Part shown: piece by piece, positions 37,346-46,467 of the stretch
How positions within the stretch are numbered: the stretch's first letter is position 1
Layout of the letters: the number at the start of each line of letters is the position of its first letter
Origin: an uncultured Collinsella sp.
GTDB taxonomy: Bacteria > Actinomycetota > Coriobacteriia > Coriobacteriales > Coriobacteriaceae
Direction: 5' to 3'
Assembly (NCBI GenBank): GCA_902475375.1
Contig: CABRZC010000002.1
Location: 1-64,000 of the forward strand
Length of the DNA: 64,000 nt
The notes under the pieces: generated by a model
The model's database searches: none
Told to the model about the DNA's origin: nothing
What the model saw: the letters and a program-made list of their open reading frames with translations, nothing else
Position numbers and translations under genes: made by a program

Positions 37346-38311
37346 CTAAAAATACTCGTCGAGGAAATCGTTGACTGTGTTCCAGTAGAGCTCGGGGTCA
37401 ACTTGCGCACTCTTGGCGTGGGTGGCGCCATGGATGGTGAGCTTTTGCTTGACCTTGCTGGCGCACGCGTCGTAGTTTTGGTCGAGCATGTCGTACGGCA
37501 CAAAGGTGTCCTGGTCGCCGTGGATAAACAGCATGGGAATCGTCGCGTGTTTGAGTTGCTCCACGCTGCTCGCCTTATGAAAGTCGTAGCCCGCGCGCAC
37601 GTTGCACACCAAGTTTGCTACATCGAGCAAGGGAAAGCTGGGCAGGCCGAACACGTCCTTGAGCTGCAGAGAAAACTCGTCCCAAACACTCGTATAACCA
37701 CAGTCCTCGATAATGCATTTTACGTTTGCGGGTAGAGATTCCCCCGCGACGTTCATGGCAGTTGCTGCACCCATCGACTCGCCAAAGACCAAGATGCGCG
37801 CCTCGGGGTCAGCCGCAACGATCCGCCCAATCCATGCAACGACATCGAGCCGCTCGGGCCAGCCCATGCCGATATAGTCGCCGCCGGAGCGCTCGTGGGC
37901 GCGGGCGGCAGGCGCGAGCACGTTCATGCCGCGGTCGTGGAAGCGCTTGGCGTATCGGGCCATGCCGATGGGCTCGTTGGTATATCCATGCAGGCAGACG
38001 GCGTAATCGTGGGTGTTCTCCGAGGCGGCAAAATACCAAGCGGCAAGTTCGGTTCCGTCATCTGCGGTGAGGCTGCTGCTCTTGCGGTTTTCTTTAAACC
38101 ATGCCCGCGCCTCGGTGTCCTCGGCATCCGGCTGCTCACCGTCTTTGTCGTTCTTGCTATCCTGCATCATCTTCATGGTGTACGGCGCGCGGGGATTCAG
38201 CGCGAAGTCAAACAGAAAGTTGCCGGCAAATCCGAGCAGCGCAACGACAACCACCAGTGCAACGATGCCGGCTATCTTGAGCTTTCGATGGGAACGTGCG
38301 TTTTGAGCCAT
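37346..38311 (-). CDS. Membrane-anchored alpha/beta hydrolase
   Basis: 321 residues. A single N-terminal helix (IAGIVALVVVVALLGFAGNFLF) anchors the protein, and a spacer of about 50 hydrophilic residues leads to the alpha/beta-hydrolase fold: VCLHGYTNEP (oxyanion strand), the nucleophile elbow GESMGAA, an acid region GDQDTFVPYD and the final histidine in GATHAKS. This is the BAAT/acyl-CoA thioesterase-like group of peptidase S9/hydrolases facing the outside. Substrate unknown. It is convergent with the DUF362 gene and divergent from the hemolysin III gene. Confidence 0.88.
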   Translation of the reverse strand: MAQNARSHRKLKIAGIVALVVVVALLGFAGNFLFDFALNPRAPYTMKMMQDSKNDKDGEQPDAEDTEARAWFKENRKSSSLTADDGTELAAWYFAASENTHDYAVCLHGYTNEPIGMARYAKRFHDRGMNVLAPAARAHERSGGDYIGMGWPERLDVVAWIGRIVAADPEARILVFGESMGAATAMNVAGESLPANVKCIIEDCGYTSVWDEFSLQLKDVFGLPSFPLLDVANLVCNVRAGYDFHKASSVEQLKHATIPMLFIHGDQDTFVPYDMLDQNYDACASKVKQKLTIHGATHAKSAQVDPELYWNTVNDFLDEYF

Positions 38312-38497
38312 GCGGTATTCTCCTATAAGATGTTAATACATCAACATTTAATGCAAGCGCATTATGGACGTTCGCCGTTGATGCGTCAACAAGCAAAGAA
38401 TGGGTAAACAAAGGGTCACATATGGTGCAAATTTCGCACGTACCTAGACGCTTTGATATAGTGTTGAGAACTCTTTACGTTGGAGGATGTAACCGGC

Positions 38498-39181
38498 ATG
38501 TCCGATTCGAGCGACAGTTCCAAGCCGCGACCCAAGACCGCGGCCGTTCCGCACTACACGGTGGGCGAGGAGATCATGAACTCCGTCACCCATGGTGTCG
38601 GCTGCCTGCTGGGTATCGCGGGCCTGGTGCTCCTGATCGTATTCGCTGCCCTGCGCGGCGGAGGCCCGGCCCACATGGCCGCGGCGATTGTCTATGGCGT
38701 CAGCATTATCCTCGAATACCTAGCCTCCACGCTCTACCACGCGATTCAGCCCGCGCGCGCCAAGCGCGTGTTTCGCATCATCGACCACAGCTGCATCTAC
38801 CTGCTCATAGCCGGCAGCTATACGCCGTTTTGCCTCATCACGCTCGCAAACGACGGCGGCGCCGTACTGTTCTTTGCCGTATGGGCCATCGCCATTATCG
38901 GCATCGCCCTCGAGTGCTTTATGCGCGAGCGTCAACCGCATTGGGTAAGTGGCTTGGTCTACCTGCTGATGGGCTGGCTCGTTGTCTTTAAGCTGCCCGA
39001 GCTCGTGTCGTTGCTCAGCCCCGTGGCACTTGCCCTGCTCGCCGTCGGCGGCGTGTGCTACACCGCGGGCGTGCCGTTCTATATCGCCAAAAACGTGCGC
39101 TATCTGCACAGCGTGTTTCACCTGTGGGTGCTTGCCGGCAGCATCTTTCAGTTCATGGCGGTGATCCTCTTCGTAATCTAG
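38498..39181 (+). CDS. trhA: TrhA/hemolysin III family membrane protein
   Basis: 227 residues from the ATG at 38498, 11 bp after GGAGG. Seven membrane helices with the family's histidine motifs: MNSVTHGVG near the N-terminus, EYLASTLYHA in helix 2-3 and HSVFHLW near the end, which together form the putative metal site of the PAQR/hemolysin III superfamily. Proteins of this family have been linked to membrane-energetics homeostasis (TrhA) in Bacillus. It precedes a CNNM/CorC-type gene by 109 bp. Confidence 0.9.
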   Translation: MSDSSDSSKPRPKTAAVPHYTVGEEIMNSVTHGVGCLLGIAGLVLLIVFAALRGGGPAHMAAAIVYGVSIILEYLASTLYHAIQPARAKRVFRIIDHSCIYLLIAGSYTPFCLITLANDGGAVLFFAVWAIAIIGIALECFMRERQPHWVSGLVYLLMGWLVVFKLPELVSLLSPVALALLAVGGVCYTAGVPFYIAKNVRYLHSVFHLWVLAGSIFQFMAVILFVI

Positions 39182-39290
39182 CGACCATGCCTGCGCGCCC
39201 GCGTCCTCGTTTGGGCGCCGGCGCAATTGCCGTATCCGTCATCAACGTTTTACCCTGACGCCCGAATCTTGGAGGTTCGAGAAACTCCCG

Positions 39291-40664
39291 ATGGACATAA
39301 CCATCTCCCTTATCACCACCCTCGTTTTGACCCTCATCAACGGCTACTTCTCTATGTCCGAGATGGCGCTCACCACGGCTAAGCGCGCCGTGTTGGAGCA
39401 CGATGCCGAGGAAGGCGACAAGCGCGCCGAGCGCGCCATTAAGCTGGCCGCCGACTCCGACCAGCTGCTCGCCACCATCCAGGTCGCCATCACGCTCGTG
39501 GGCTTCGCCTCGTCCGCCGTCGCCTCGACGAGCCTGTCCGACCCGCTTGCCACGTGGCTCATGAGCTTTGGCATCGCGCCGCTTTCCGCCATCGCGCGCG
39601 GCCTGGCGCCGGTCATCATCACCGTCGCCGTCGCCTTTGTGTCCATCGTGGTTGGCGAGCTTGTGCCCAAGCGCATCGGCCTGGCTAACGCCGAAGGCGT
39701 ATCCAAGCAGGTCGTGGGACCGCTCTCCGTGTTCCAAAAGATCGCCCGCCCGCTCGTGTGGCTGACCGGTGCCTGCTCCGACGGCCTGGCCCGTATCCTG
39801 CGCATCAAGAGCGCCGACGACCGCCAAAACGTCTCGGAGGAAGAGATCAAATACATGGTCTCGGAGCAGGACGATTTGCTCGACGAGGAAAAGCGCATGA
39901 TACACGAGATCTTCGACCTGGGAGACACCGTTGCCCGCGAGGTCATGGTGCCGCGCGTGGACACCACCATGTGCGAGGACGACGAGACGGTCGCCGACGT
40001 GCTGTCCGCCATGCGCCAGACCGGCTTTAGCCGCATCCCCGTCTATCACGAGGATCCCGACAACGTCGCCGGCATCGCGCACATCAAGGACCTGATTCAG
40101 CCTTCGCTCGACGGCAAGGGCGACCAGCCCATCGCCGACTTTTTGCGCGACGCCACCTTTGTGCCCGACACCAAGGACATCCTGCCGCTGCTGTCCGAGA
40201 TGCAGACCTCGCACGACCAGATCGTAGTGGTCGTGGACGAGTACGGTGGCACGGCCGGCATCATCACCATCGAGGACATCGTCGAGGAGATCGTGGGCGA
40301 GATCGAGGACGAGTTCGACCCCGACAACAAGTACCTCACGCGCCTTTCGCGCCGCGAGTGGCTCGTCGATGGGCGTTTTTCGTGCGATGACGCGATTGAG
40401 CTTGGTTGGCCGCTCGAGGAAAGCGATGATTATGAGACCATCGCCGGCTGGATTTTGGAGCTTTGCGACTCGGTGCCCGACATCGGAGAGGTGTTTGAGG
40501 TTGCGGGGTACAAGTTTAAGGTGCAGTCGATGCGTGGCCAGCGCATCTCGCTCATTCGCGTGATTGCTCCGGCCGAAACCGATAAGAAGGATTCCGAGCC
40601 CTCGGCAGACGAGCCGACGGCGTCTGGTGCGGGCTCTGCGGACCCGCACGACGGCGACGAGTAG
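39291..40664 (+). CDS. CNNM/CorC (HlyC) family membrane protein with CBS pair
   Basis: 457 residues. A DUF21/CNNM membrane domain (four helices, residues 1-170, with INGYFSMSEMALTTAK and VGELVPKRI) is followed by a CBS pair (VMVPRVDTTMCEDD...GIAHIKDLI and QIVVVVDEYGGTAGIITIEDIVEEIVGEI) and a CorC_HlyC transporter-associated domain (DGRFSCDDAIELGWPL...YKFKVQSMRGQRI). Family members are implicated in Mg2+ or Co2+ efflux. A D/E/A-rich tail of about 25 residues is added. Start follows GGAGGTTCG. It lies 24 bp before the next gene. Confidence 0.92.
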   Translation: MDITISLITTLVLTLINGYFSMSEMALTTAKRAVLEHDAEEGDKRAERAIKLAADSDQLLATIQVAITLVGFASSAVASTSLSDPLATWLMSFGIAPLSAIARGLAPVIITVAVAFVSIVVGELVPKRIGLANAEGVSKQVVGPLSVFQKIARPLVWLTGACSDGLARILRIKSADDRQNVSEEEIKYMVSEQDDLLDEEKRMIHEIFDLGDTVAREVMVPRVDTTMCEDDETVADVLSAMRQTGFSRIPVYHEDPDNVAGIAHIKDLIQPSLDGKGDQPIADFLRDATFVPDTKDILPLLSEMQTSHDQIVVVVDEYGGTAGIITIEDIVEEIVGEIEDEFDPDNKYLTRLSRREWLVDGRFSCDDAIELGWPLEESDDYETIAGWILELCDSVPDIGEVFEVAGYKFKVQSMRGQRISLIRVIAPAETDKKDSEPSADEPTASGAGSADPHDGDE

Positions 40665-40688
40665 GGTAAGGAAGAGTAGGGGAGAGTT

Positions 40689-41534
40689 ATGGCAGGCCTG
40701 TTCAACATCCTTAAGGTCACCGTCAGCGAGGACAAGATCTGCGCGCACGTGCTGGTGAACCCCGGCATGCCGCTCATGACCTCGGAGGACATCGAGGCCA
40801 CGGCGCGCGTGTACTACCTGGTACCCGCAATTGCCAAGCACCTGTGCCTGGGCGATTCCGGTCGCGAGTTCCAGGACTGCATGGGCCAGACCGAGCTTTG
40901 CCATCTGCTGGAGCACGTGACGGTCGAGCTCATGAACGAGACCGGTCTCGCTGACAGCATTTCGTGCGGCCGCACCCGCGTAAGCGAGCACGATGAGCGC
41001 GTCTTTGAGGTCGAGCTTTCGTGTCCCGACGACGCCCTGGCCATCGGCGCGCTGTCTTCGGCGACCTTTATGATGGATTGGGCCTATCTGCATGCCGACC
41101 AGCCCGCTCCCGATGTGGACGGTACGGTTGCGGGTTTGCGCAACCTGGTGCTGGGCATGCGCGCCGAGGCCGAGGGTAAAGATCCGCACGAGGCCGTCGC
41201 CGCCGCGAACGCCGAGGGTGAGGCCGGGGGTGCGACCGAGGGCGAGGCGCCTGCCGAGCCTGCCGCCGAGCCTGTCGACGAGGCCCCTGCCGAGGAGACC
41301 GTCGAGCCCGAGCCCGCGGAGCCCCGGGGCGTCCCGAGCTTTGACGCCGAGCCGCAGGAGGTAATCGATACCGAGGGCGCGACCGCCGAGAGCCACGAGG
41401 CCCCCGCTGCCGTCTACGGTGGCGCGGCGACGGCTCCGGTGGCCCCCGCGCGCGAGGGAGCGCTGCCGCTCGTTGACGGCGCCGGCGAGGACCCGGGCGC
41501 TACAGTGGCCATGCCTGCCATGCCGCAGGAGTAG
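40689..41534 (+). CDS. Stand-alone protein with cyanophycin-synthetase-N-like domain
   Basis: 281 residues. Residues 1-130 resemble the N-terminal domain of cyanophycin synthetase: VPAIAKHLC, then LCHLLEHVTVELMNETG and SCGRTRVSEHDERVFEVEL line up with the CphA motifs GHIVEHVALELQ and GFGRTR. The ATP-grasp and Mur-ligase domains that follow in CphA are absent; instead residues 150-281 are an acidic Ala/Glu/Pro-rich tail (PAEPAAEPVDEAPAEE) that looks disordered. RBS GGGGAGAG supports the start. No cyanophycin genes are nearby. Similarity is by eye; function unknown. Confidence 0.65.
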   Translation: MAGLFNILKVTVSEDKICAHVLVNPGMPLMTSEDIEATARVYYLVPAIAKHLCLGDSGREFQDCMGQTELCHLLEHVTVELMNETGLADSISCGRTRVSEHDERVFEVELSCPDDALAIGALSSATFMMDWAYLHADQPAPDVDGTVAGLRNLVLGMRAEAEGKDPHEAVAAANAEGEAGGATEGEAPAEPAAEPVDEAPAEETVEPEPAEPRGVPSFDAEPQEVIDTEGATAESHEAPAAVYGGAATAPVAPAREGALPLVDGAGEDPGATVAMPAMPQE

Positions 41535-41670
41535 GCTCACCCGCTTATCACCATCATGTACCTGCGCCTTTACCGTACGCAGATGAGCAAGACGGCAAGC
41601 GCTGTGCTGCGGGTATAATGGACAGCATTCAAACGGTGGGCGCCGAGGTGCCCGCAGGAGAGGAATGAAC

Positions 41671-42060
41671 ATGGGTAAGACTTTCAACTTTATCTCGGGT
41701 GCGCTCTTCGGTGCTGCCGCCGGCGCCATCATCGGCGTTGCCCTGGCTCCGCGCTCGGGCGCCGAGACCCGCGCCATGGCTGCCGATATCGCCAATGACG
41801 CCTGGGATAACATGCGCGACACCTACGAGCACGGTGCCGAGGAGGCCCGCGCCGCGGTCAACGATTTTGGCCCGATGGTCGACGCCAAGACCGATGACCT
41901 GCGTGCCAAGGTTGACCTTGCCCGCGAGCGCATGGACCAGCTGCGCGAGCAGCTCAACGACGCCATCTCGGGCGGTAACGTGACGCCCGCCGCCGATGTC
42001 GTGGTTGAGAACGCCGTCGAGGCCGACACCGAGGCCGCGGAGCCTTCGACCGAGGCATAA
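41671..42060 (+). CDS. YtxH-like membrane/stress protein
   Basis: 129 residues from the ATG at 41671 (GGAG 10 bp upstream; an ATG at 41665 is also possible). A glycine/alanine-rich helix (FISGALFGAAAGAIIGVALAP) with the APRSGAETR turn is typical of the YtxH family, followed by an amphipathic helical segment (KTDDLRAKVDLARERMDQLREQL) and an acidic tail. Its stop overlaps the start of the PRC-barrel gene by one base. Role unknown; members are often near stress or cell-envelope genes. Confidence 0.85.
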   Translation: MGKTFNFISGALFGAAAGAIIGVALAPRSGAETRAMAADIANDAWDNMRDTYEHGAEEARAAVNDFGPMVDAKTDDLRAKVDLARERMDQLREQLNDAISGGNVTPAADVVVENAVEADTEAAEPSTEA

Positions 42061-42815
42061 TGCGCGCCGGGGATTTTGTCGGCGCCAAGATCTATCGCAA
42101 GCCTACCGAGGATAAGCGCACCAAAAAAGACGGCACGCCGCGCAGTCCTAAAAAGCTCGGCAAGATTCACTTTCCGGTCTTTACCCCGGGCGGCACGCGC
42201 GTGGTGGGCTTTATGGTTCGCCAGTCCGATATCGCGGGTATGATCGAGCGTCCCGACCGATTTGTGGCGCTCGATGCCATTGGCGTCTACGAGGGCGCCA
42301 TCGCGGTTGACGACGTCAAGGGCACCTACGATACCGCTGCGGCCAAGCGCCTCGACATCAACCTGGATGATTGCATTATCTGGGTTGGCATGGACGTGCG
42401 CACGGAGTCGGGCGATGTCGTGGGCTATTGCTCGGATGTGGAGTTCAAGCCGCGTTCGGGTGTCGTGCAGACGTTCTACGTGACCGCCGGCACTGCCTCG
42501 AGTGTGCTGGTGGGCGATACGCAGATGCCGCCCACGATGCTGCGCGGCTATGCGGACGGCGCGATGATCGTTTCGGACGAGGTCAAGTCGCTCGGGTATT
42601 CGGGCGGCGCCGCTGCAAAGGTTGCCGAGGCAAGCGTCGTGGTGGGCGATAAGGTCAAGAAGGGCGCCAAAGTGCTCGATGACAAGGGATCGGTCGCCGT
42701 GGACAAGGGCAGCCGCGCGCTGGGCAAGCAGCTCGGCAAGACGCGCGGTATGTTCAAGGCCTTTAAGGACGAATACCAAAAGGCGAGCGGGGGCTCGTCG
42801 AAAGCTAGCAAATAG
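42060..42815 (+). CDS. PRC-barrel domain protein
   Basis: 251 residues, ATG sharing a base with the previous TAA. Two PRC-barrel-like modules are visible: GKIHFPVFTPGGTRVVGFMVR near residue 35 and WVGMDVRTESGDVVGYCSDVEF near residue 105. The C-terminal 80 residues are lysine/glycine-rich with helical character and no membrane segment. It probably binds RNA or a membrane partner; function not established. It is coupled to the YtxH-like gene, so the two likely act together. Confidence 0.78.
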   Translation: MRAGDFVGAKIYRKPTEDKRTKKDGTPRSPKKLGKIHFPVFTPGGTRVVGFMVRQSDIAGMIERPDRFVALDAIGVYEGAIAVDDVKGTYDTAAAKRLDINLDDCIIWVGMDVRTESGDVVGYCSDVEFKPRSGVVQTFYVTAGTASSVLVGDTQMPPTMLRGYADGAMIVSDEVKSLGYSGGAAAKVAEASVVVGDKVKKGAKVLDDKGSVAVDKGSRALGKQLGKTRGMFKAFKDEYQKASGGSSKASK

Positions 42816-42836
42816 CGACGTACCAAATGATGGGAG

Positions 42837-42866
42837 GCAAGCCGGAGACCTGTTGCTCCGGCTTGC
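42837..42866 (+). terminator. Hairpin after the PRC-barrel gene
   Basis: GCAAGCCGGAG (42837-42847) pairs perfectly with CTCCGGCTTGC (42856-42866). Only a weak T-stretch (GTTTA) follows, so termination is likely but not certain. Confidence 0.55.
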
Positions 42867-42887
42867 TGCGTTTATGGGGGAGGGCAC

Positions 42888-44294
42888 ATGCGCCAAAACG
42901 GATCATATTCACACGGACGTCCGGGCGCGCGTCCGACGGCGCGCCGCGATCTGGGGCAGCTGCCCGGCGGTCAGCGCAAGCGTCACCGTAAGCCCGGCGC
43001 GATGTATCTCAACCATAGCCGCGGCTTTAGCGACCGCAGCGCTCGCATCGGCAACAGCCGCACGCCCCGTCGTTCGTCTCGCCTGCCCTATGCGCTCATC
43101 GCCGTGGGTTGCGCGCTTGTGTTGTTTATCGCTGCCGTCGTGGGCTACGTCAACCGCAGCGTGGATGTCGTCCTCAACGGCCAGGAGACTGCGGTGCGCG
43201 TCGGCTCTACGCTGCAAAATCTCATCGACGACCAGGAACTGACCGATACCTACGACGCCGGGGACCTGCTGGCTGTTGACGACAGCGTGCTGACTCGCCA
43301 TGGCGGCGAAAAGCTGTCGGTAAAAGTGGACGGCAAGCGCATAAAACAGGGCAAGTGGAAAAGCCGCGAGCTTACGGGCGGCGAGAAGGTGACGGTCAAA
43401 GACGGCCGCGACACGTATGAGAAGCATGAGGTCCAGGCGACGGTTATCGAGCCCAAGCTCAAGGTCGAGGGCACGGGTGCCATCGAGTACGTTAAGACGT
43501 GGGGTATCCAGGGTCGCTCCGAGGTGTGGGTCGGCGAGCAGTCGGGCAAGACGCAGGACCGCGGCGAGGTCGTGCCCGCCACCGATTGCGTGGTCGAGTG
43601 CGCGAGCGTGGCGCCCAAGGGCAACGAAAAGTACGTGGCGCTGACGTTTGATGAGGGCCCGAGCGGAGCGACCAAGCAGATCTTGCAGGTGCTCAAGGAA
43701 AAGGGCGTCACCGCGACGTTCTTCCTGTCGGGCGATGCGGCCGAGGCCTCGCCCGCCACGGCCAAGGCGATTGTCGATGCCGGCTGCGAGGTCGGCTCCA
43801 ACAGTTACAGCGACGAATCGCTCAAGGGCAAGGATCGCGATGCGGTGCGCGAACAGGTTTCGAAGGGCACCGAGGCGATCAAGTCCGCGACCGGAACGTC
43901 GACGATGCTTTTGCGTGCTCCCTACGCAGCCTTTGACGAGCAAAACTGGATTGATGCGATGGACCTGGTGTCTGCCGTGGTCTCGTGGAATATCGATTCG
44001 GGCGACTGGCTGCTCAACGGTGCCGACGAGCAGGTCTCGACGGTGCTCGATTCGGTGACGCCGGGCAACATTGTGTTGCTGACCGATAACGATGAATGCG
44101 CCGAGCAGACGCTCGAGGCGCTGCCGCAGATTATCGACGGGCTTATTGCCGACGGCTACAAAATCGTGACATTGAGTGATCTGGTCAAGACGGATACATC
44201 GCTGAGCAAAAAGCTCACCTCGCTGACGAAGGCCGCCATGCCCAAAAACGCCGTGTTCCCCCAGCTCGCCGAAGATGACGACACCACAGAATAG
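42888..44294 (+). CDS. Membrane-anchored NodB-fold (polysaccharide deacetylase-like) protein, metal site degenerate
   Basis: 468 residues. A basic N-terminus (about 65 residues), one membrane helix (ALIAVGCALVLFIAAVVGYV), a DUF348/G5-like beta region (SVDVVLNGQETAVRVGSTLQNLIDD), then a NodB fold from about residue 245. Motifs: TFDEGP where TFDDGP is expected, SNSYSD where H(S/T)xxH is expected, RAPYAAF (retained RxPY), DSGDW (retained) and LLTDND where the family has LxH. Both metal-binding histidines and the metal Asp are therefore changed. RBS GGGGGAGGGCAC. Likely a non-catalytic glycan-binding relative acting at the cell wall; deacetylase activity should not be assumed. Confidence 0.85.
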   Translation: MRQNGSYSHGRPGARPTARRDLGQLPGGQRKRHRKPGAMYLNHSRGFSDRSARIGNSRTPRRSSRLPYALIAVGCALVLFIAAVVGYVNRSVDVVLNGQETAVRVGSTLQNLIDDQELTDTYDAGDLLAVDDSVLTRHGGEKLSVKVDGKRIKQGKWKSRELTGGEKVTVKDGRDTYEKHEVQATVIEPKLKVEGTGAIEYVKTWGIQGRSEVWVGEQSGKTQDRGEVVPATDCVVECASVAPKGNEKYVALTFDEGPSGATKQILQVLKEKGVTATFFLSGDAAEASPATAKAIVDAGCEVGSNSYSDESLKGKDRDAVREQVSKGTEAIKSATGTSTMLLRAPYAAFDEQNWIDAMDLVSAVVSWNIDSGDWLLNGADEQVSTVLDSVTPGNIVLLTDNDECAEQTLEALPQIIDGLIADGYKIVTLSDLVKTDTSLSKKLTSLTKAAMPKNAVFPQLAEDDDTTE

Positions 44295-44614
44295 TCATGT
44301 AAGAACGTCCCCAATGACTATGTCACGGATGCGTCAGCGTTTGGTATGCCTGCGATGTGCGGCGCATAAATTTGGCGCCACGGCGCGATGCTGATGCTAT
44401 AGTTACTGCGGATAACAAGGGTCAAGAGAAAGGTTGCAGGTGAAATCCAAACCTCGACCATACAGTCGATGACCCCATGCAAGTGCTTCTTGCGCATGCA
44501 CGGGGTGTGAGCGCCGAGCGGTGTGCCGCCCGCGCATGCGTATACATATCTAAAAGTCCACGGATGGCGTGCCGGCATGGCCGCAGTCCGAAGGGATAAT
44601 GATGGGGAGCACCA
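44295..44614 (+). other. 320-bp structured leader/intergenic region before the magnesium-related pair
   Basis: Begins with an inverted repeat at the end of the previous gene (ATAGTCAT 44291-44298 with ATGACTAT 44314-44321, enclosing GAACGTCCCC, a member of the GGGGAC repeat family). A larger hairpin forms at 44473-44505 (CCCCATGCAAG with CTTGC..CATGCACGGGG). The M-box Mg2+ riboswitch core was looked for and not found. The length and pairing suggest a regulatory leader, but this is inference. Confidence 0.35.
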
Positions 44615-46459
44615 GTGAATTATCTGAGTGAGATGCTCAAGCTGCCGGTCTTGGACGTCGATGGCGAAAAGCTCGGCGTTGTGAACGATTTTGGCATTGC
44701 TACCGGCGAAGTTTTTCCGCACGTGACGTCGCTCGCGTTCCGCGGACCCGGCAAGACGCCATTTATGATCAGCTGGCGCAAATGGGTCGACCGTATCGAC
44801 GAGACGGGCGTGCACCTTAAGTCGCCGGCCACCGAAATCCGTTTTTCGTACCTGCAGCCGACCGAACTTTTGCTCGCGCGCGACGTGCTCAACAAGCAGA
44901 TTGTCGACACGCAGGGCATGAAGGTCGTGCGCGTCAACGACATCAAGTTTTCCATGTCGGGCGAAAATCAGCTGCGTCTGCTGGGTGCCGAAGTTGGCGC
45001 CCGTGGTCTGCTGCGCGCGATCAGCCCCGCACTCGAACATGTCGTCGAGAGCTTTATGAAGCACCTGGGCAAACCGCTCGGTGAGGACATCATCGCCTGG
45101 TCCTACATGGACCTGCTCGACCGTTCGACTAAAAACATCCAGCTTTCGGTGTCGCACAAGACGCTTGGCGAGCTGCACCCTGCTGACATCGCCGACATTA
45201 TCGAGCAGCTCGACCCGCGCCTGCGTGCGCAGGTGTTCGCGCAGCTCGACACCGCCCAGGCCGCCGAGGCCATCTCGGAGTTCGACGACGACGAGCTTAT
45301 GACCGAGATGCTCGAGGGCCTGTCCGATACGGACGCATCGTCGATGCTGGCCATGATGGACCCGGACGACGCCGCCGACCTGATCGATGAGCTCGATTAC
45401 GAGAAGGCCGAGAAGCTGTTGCGCCTGATGGGCGTTCAGGAGGAGAAGGCGATTCGTAACCTGCTGGGCTATGAGGACAACACTGCCGGTCGCATCATGA
45501 CCTCGGAGTTTGTCTCCCTGCCCGCCACGGCGACGGTCGGTGACGCTATCGAGGCGATCCGCAAGCTCGATGAGGACTTCGAGAGCGTCTACTATGTCTA
45601 TACCGAGGACCCGAGCGGCATGCTCACCGGCGTCCTTTCGCTGCGCACGCTCATCGTGGCCGACCGCGATGCCACGCTGGGCCAGCTGGCCTATCGCGAC
45701 CTGGTGTATGTGTCGCCCGACGATGACCAGGAAGACGTAACGGACGAGATGACCAAGTACGACCTGGTCGCCATCCCCGTTTGCGACGAGAACCGTCACA
45801 TCTTGGGTATCGTGACCTTTGACGACGCCATGGACGTTATCGCCGAGGAGCACCAGGAGGACCTGCAGATCGCAGGCGTCGGTTCGGGCGATAGCGCGTC
45901 CGACGACTCGACGAATGTGCTCAGCTGGTTTGTGCATCGCCAGTACTGGGTTGTCGTGTGGGGTATTGCCTCGTGCATCATGGCAACAGTGCTGGGAACG
46001 GCGCTGGGCTCTGCGCATCTGGTGGTGTTCCCCATGTGCGCCATGCCGCTCGTGCTGCTGGCTGCCTCGCGTATGGTGTCGTTCGTCAAGAACTACTTTC
46101 TGGAGTACGACGGCCATGACGATGAGCCCAAGCCGTATCTGGGGTTCTTCTTCCAGAGCACGGGCATGGGCCTGATCCTGTCGCTCGTGACCTACCTGTG
46201 CGCCCAGCTGGTGCGCACGGCCGCATTCCCCGACGCATCCATGTTTGAGGAACAGCTCTTTACCGGCTGCTTTAACATTGCGGCCATCGTTTGTCTGATT
46301 GGCAACATGAGCGCCGTGATTTACCTGATGGTGCTGTTCTGGCGTGACGAGCACGACCTCAATACGTCGGGTACCGCCATGAACGTCATTGCCGTCATGA
46401 TCTCGTGCGTGGCGTACTGCATCGCCGCGGTGCTGCTCACCATGTCGGTCATGGGGTAG
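44615..46459 (+). CDS. MgtE-like protein: PRC-barrel, MgtE_N, CBS pair, atypical membrane domain
   Basis: 614 residues from a GTG start, 5 bp after GGGGAG. Domains: PRC-barrel-like (1-110, VLDVDGEKLGVVNDFG), MgtE N-terminal superhelical domain (about 185-285, repeats of LHPADIADIIEQLDPRLRAQ and DPDDAADLIDELDYEKAEKL), CBS pair (about 290-415, AGRIMTSEFVSLPATATVGDAI and MTKYDLVAIPVCDENRHILG), and about five helices from residue 445 (YWVVVWGIASCIMATVLGTAL onward). The MgtE pore signatures (GNVGTQ-like loop, DPAxxSGPxITT) are not visible in the membrane part. It probably senses Mg2+ through MgtE_N/CBS; transport by itself is doubtful. Eight bp before the Nramp-type gene. Confidence 0.85.
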   Translation: MNYLSEMLKLPVLDVDGEKLGVVNDFGIATGEVFPHVTSLAFRGPGKTPFMISWRKWVDRIDETGVHLKSPATEIRFSYLQPTELLLARDVLNKQIVDTQGMKVVRVNDIKFSMSGENQLRLLGAEVGARGLLRAISPALEHVVESFMKHLGKPLGEDIIAWSYMDLLDRSTKNIQLSVSHKTLGELHPADIADIIEQLDPRLRAQVFAQLDTAQAAEAISEFDDDELMTEMLEGLSDTDASSMLAMMDPDDAADLIDELDYEKAEKLLRLMGVQEEKAIRNLLGYEDNTAGRIMTSEFVSLPATATVGDAIEAIRKLDEDFESVYYVYTEDPSGMLTGVLSLRTLIVADRDATLGQLAYRDLVYVSPDDDQEDVTDEMTKYDLVAIPVCDENRHILGIVTFDDAMDVIAEEHQEDLQIAGVGSGDSASDDSTNVLSWFVHRQYWVVVWGIASCIMATVLGTALGSAHLVVFPMCAMPLVLLAASRMVSFVKNYFLEYDGHDDEPKPYLGFFFQSTGMGLILSLVTYLCAQLVRTAAFPDASMFEEQLFTGCFNIAAIVCLIGNMSAVIYLMVLFWRDEHDLNTSGTAMNVIAVMISCVAYCIAAVLLTMSVMG

Positions 46460-46467
46460 GTGGTCGC

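Noticed and set aside
44295..44614. M-box (ykoK) magnesium riboswitch upstream of the MgtE-like gene
   Set aside because: The conserved M-box core segments could not be found; only unrelated hairpins are visible.
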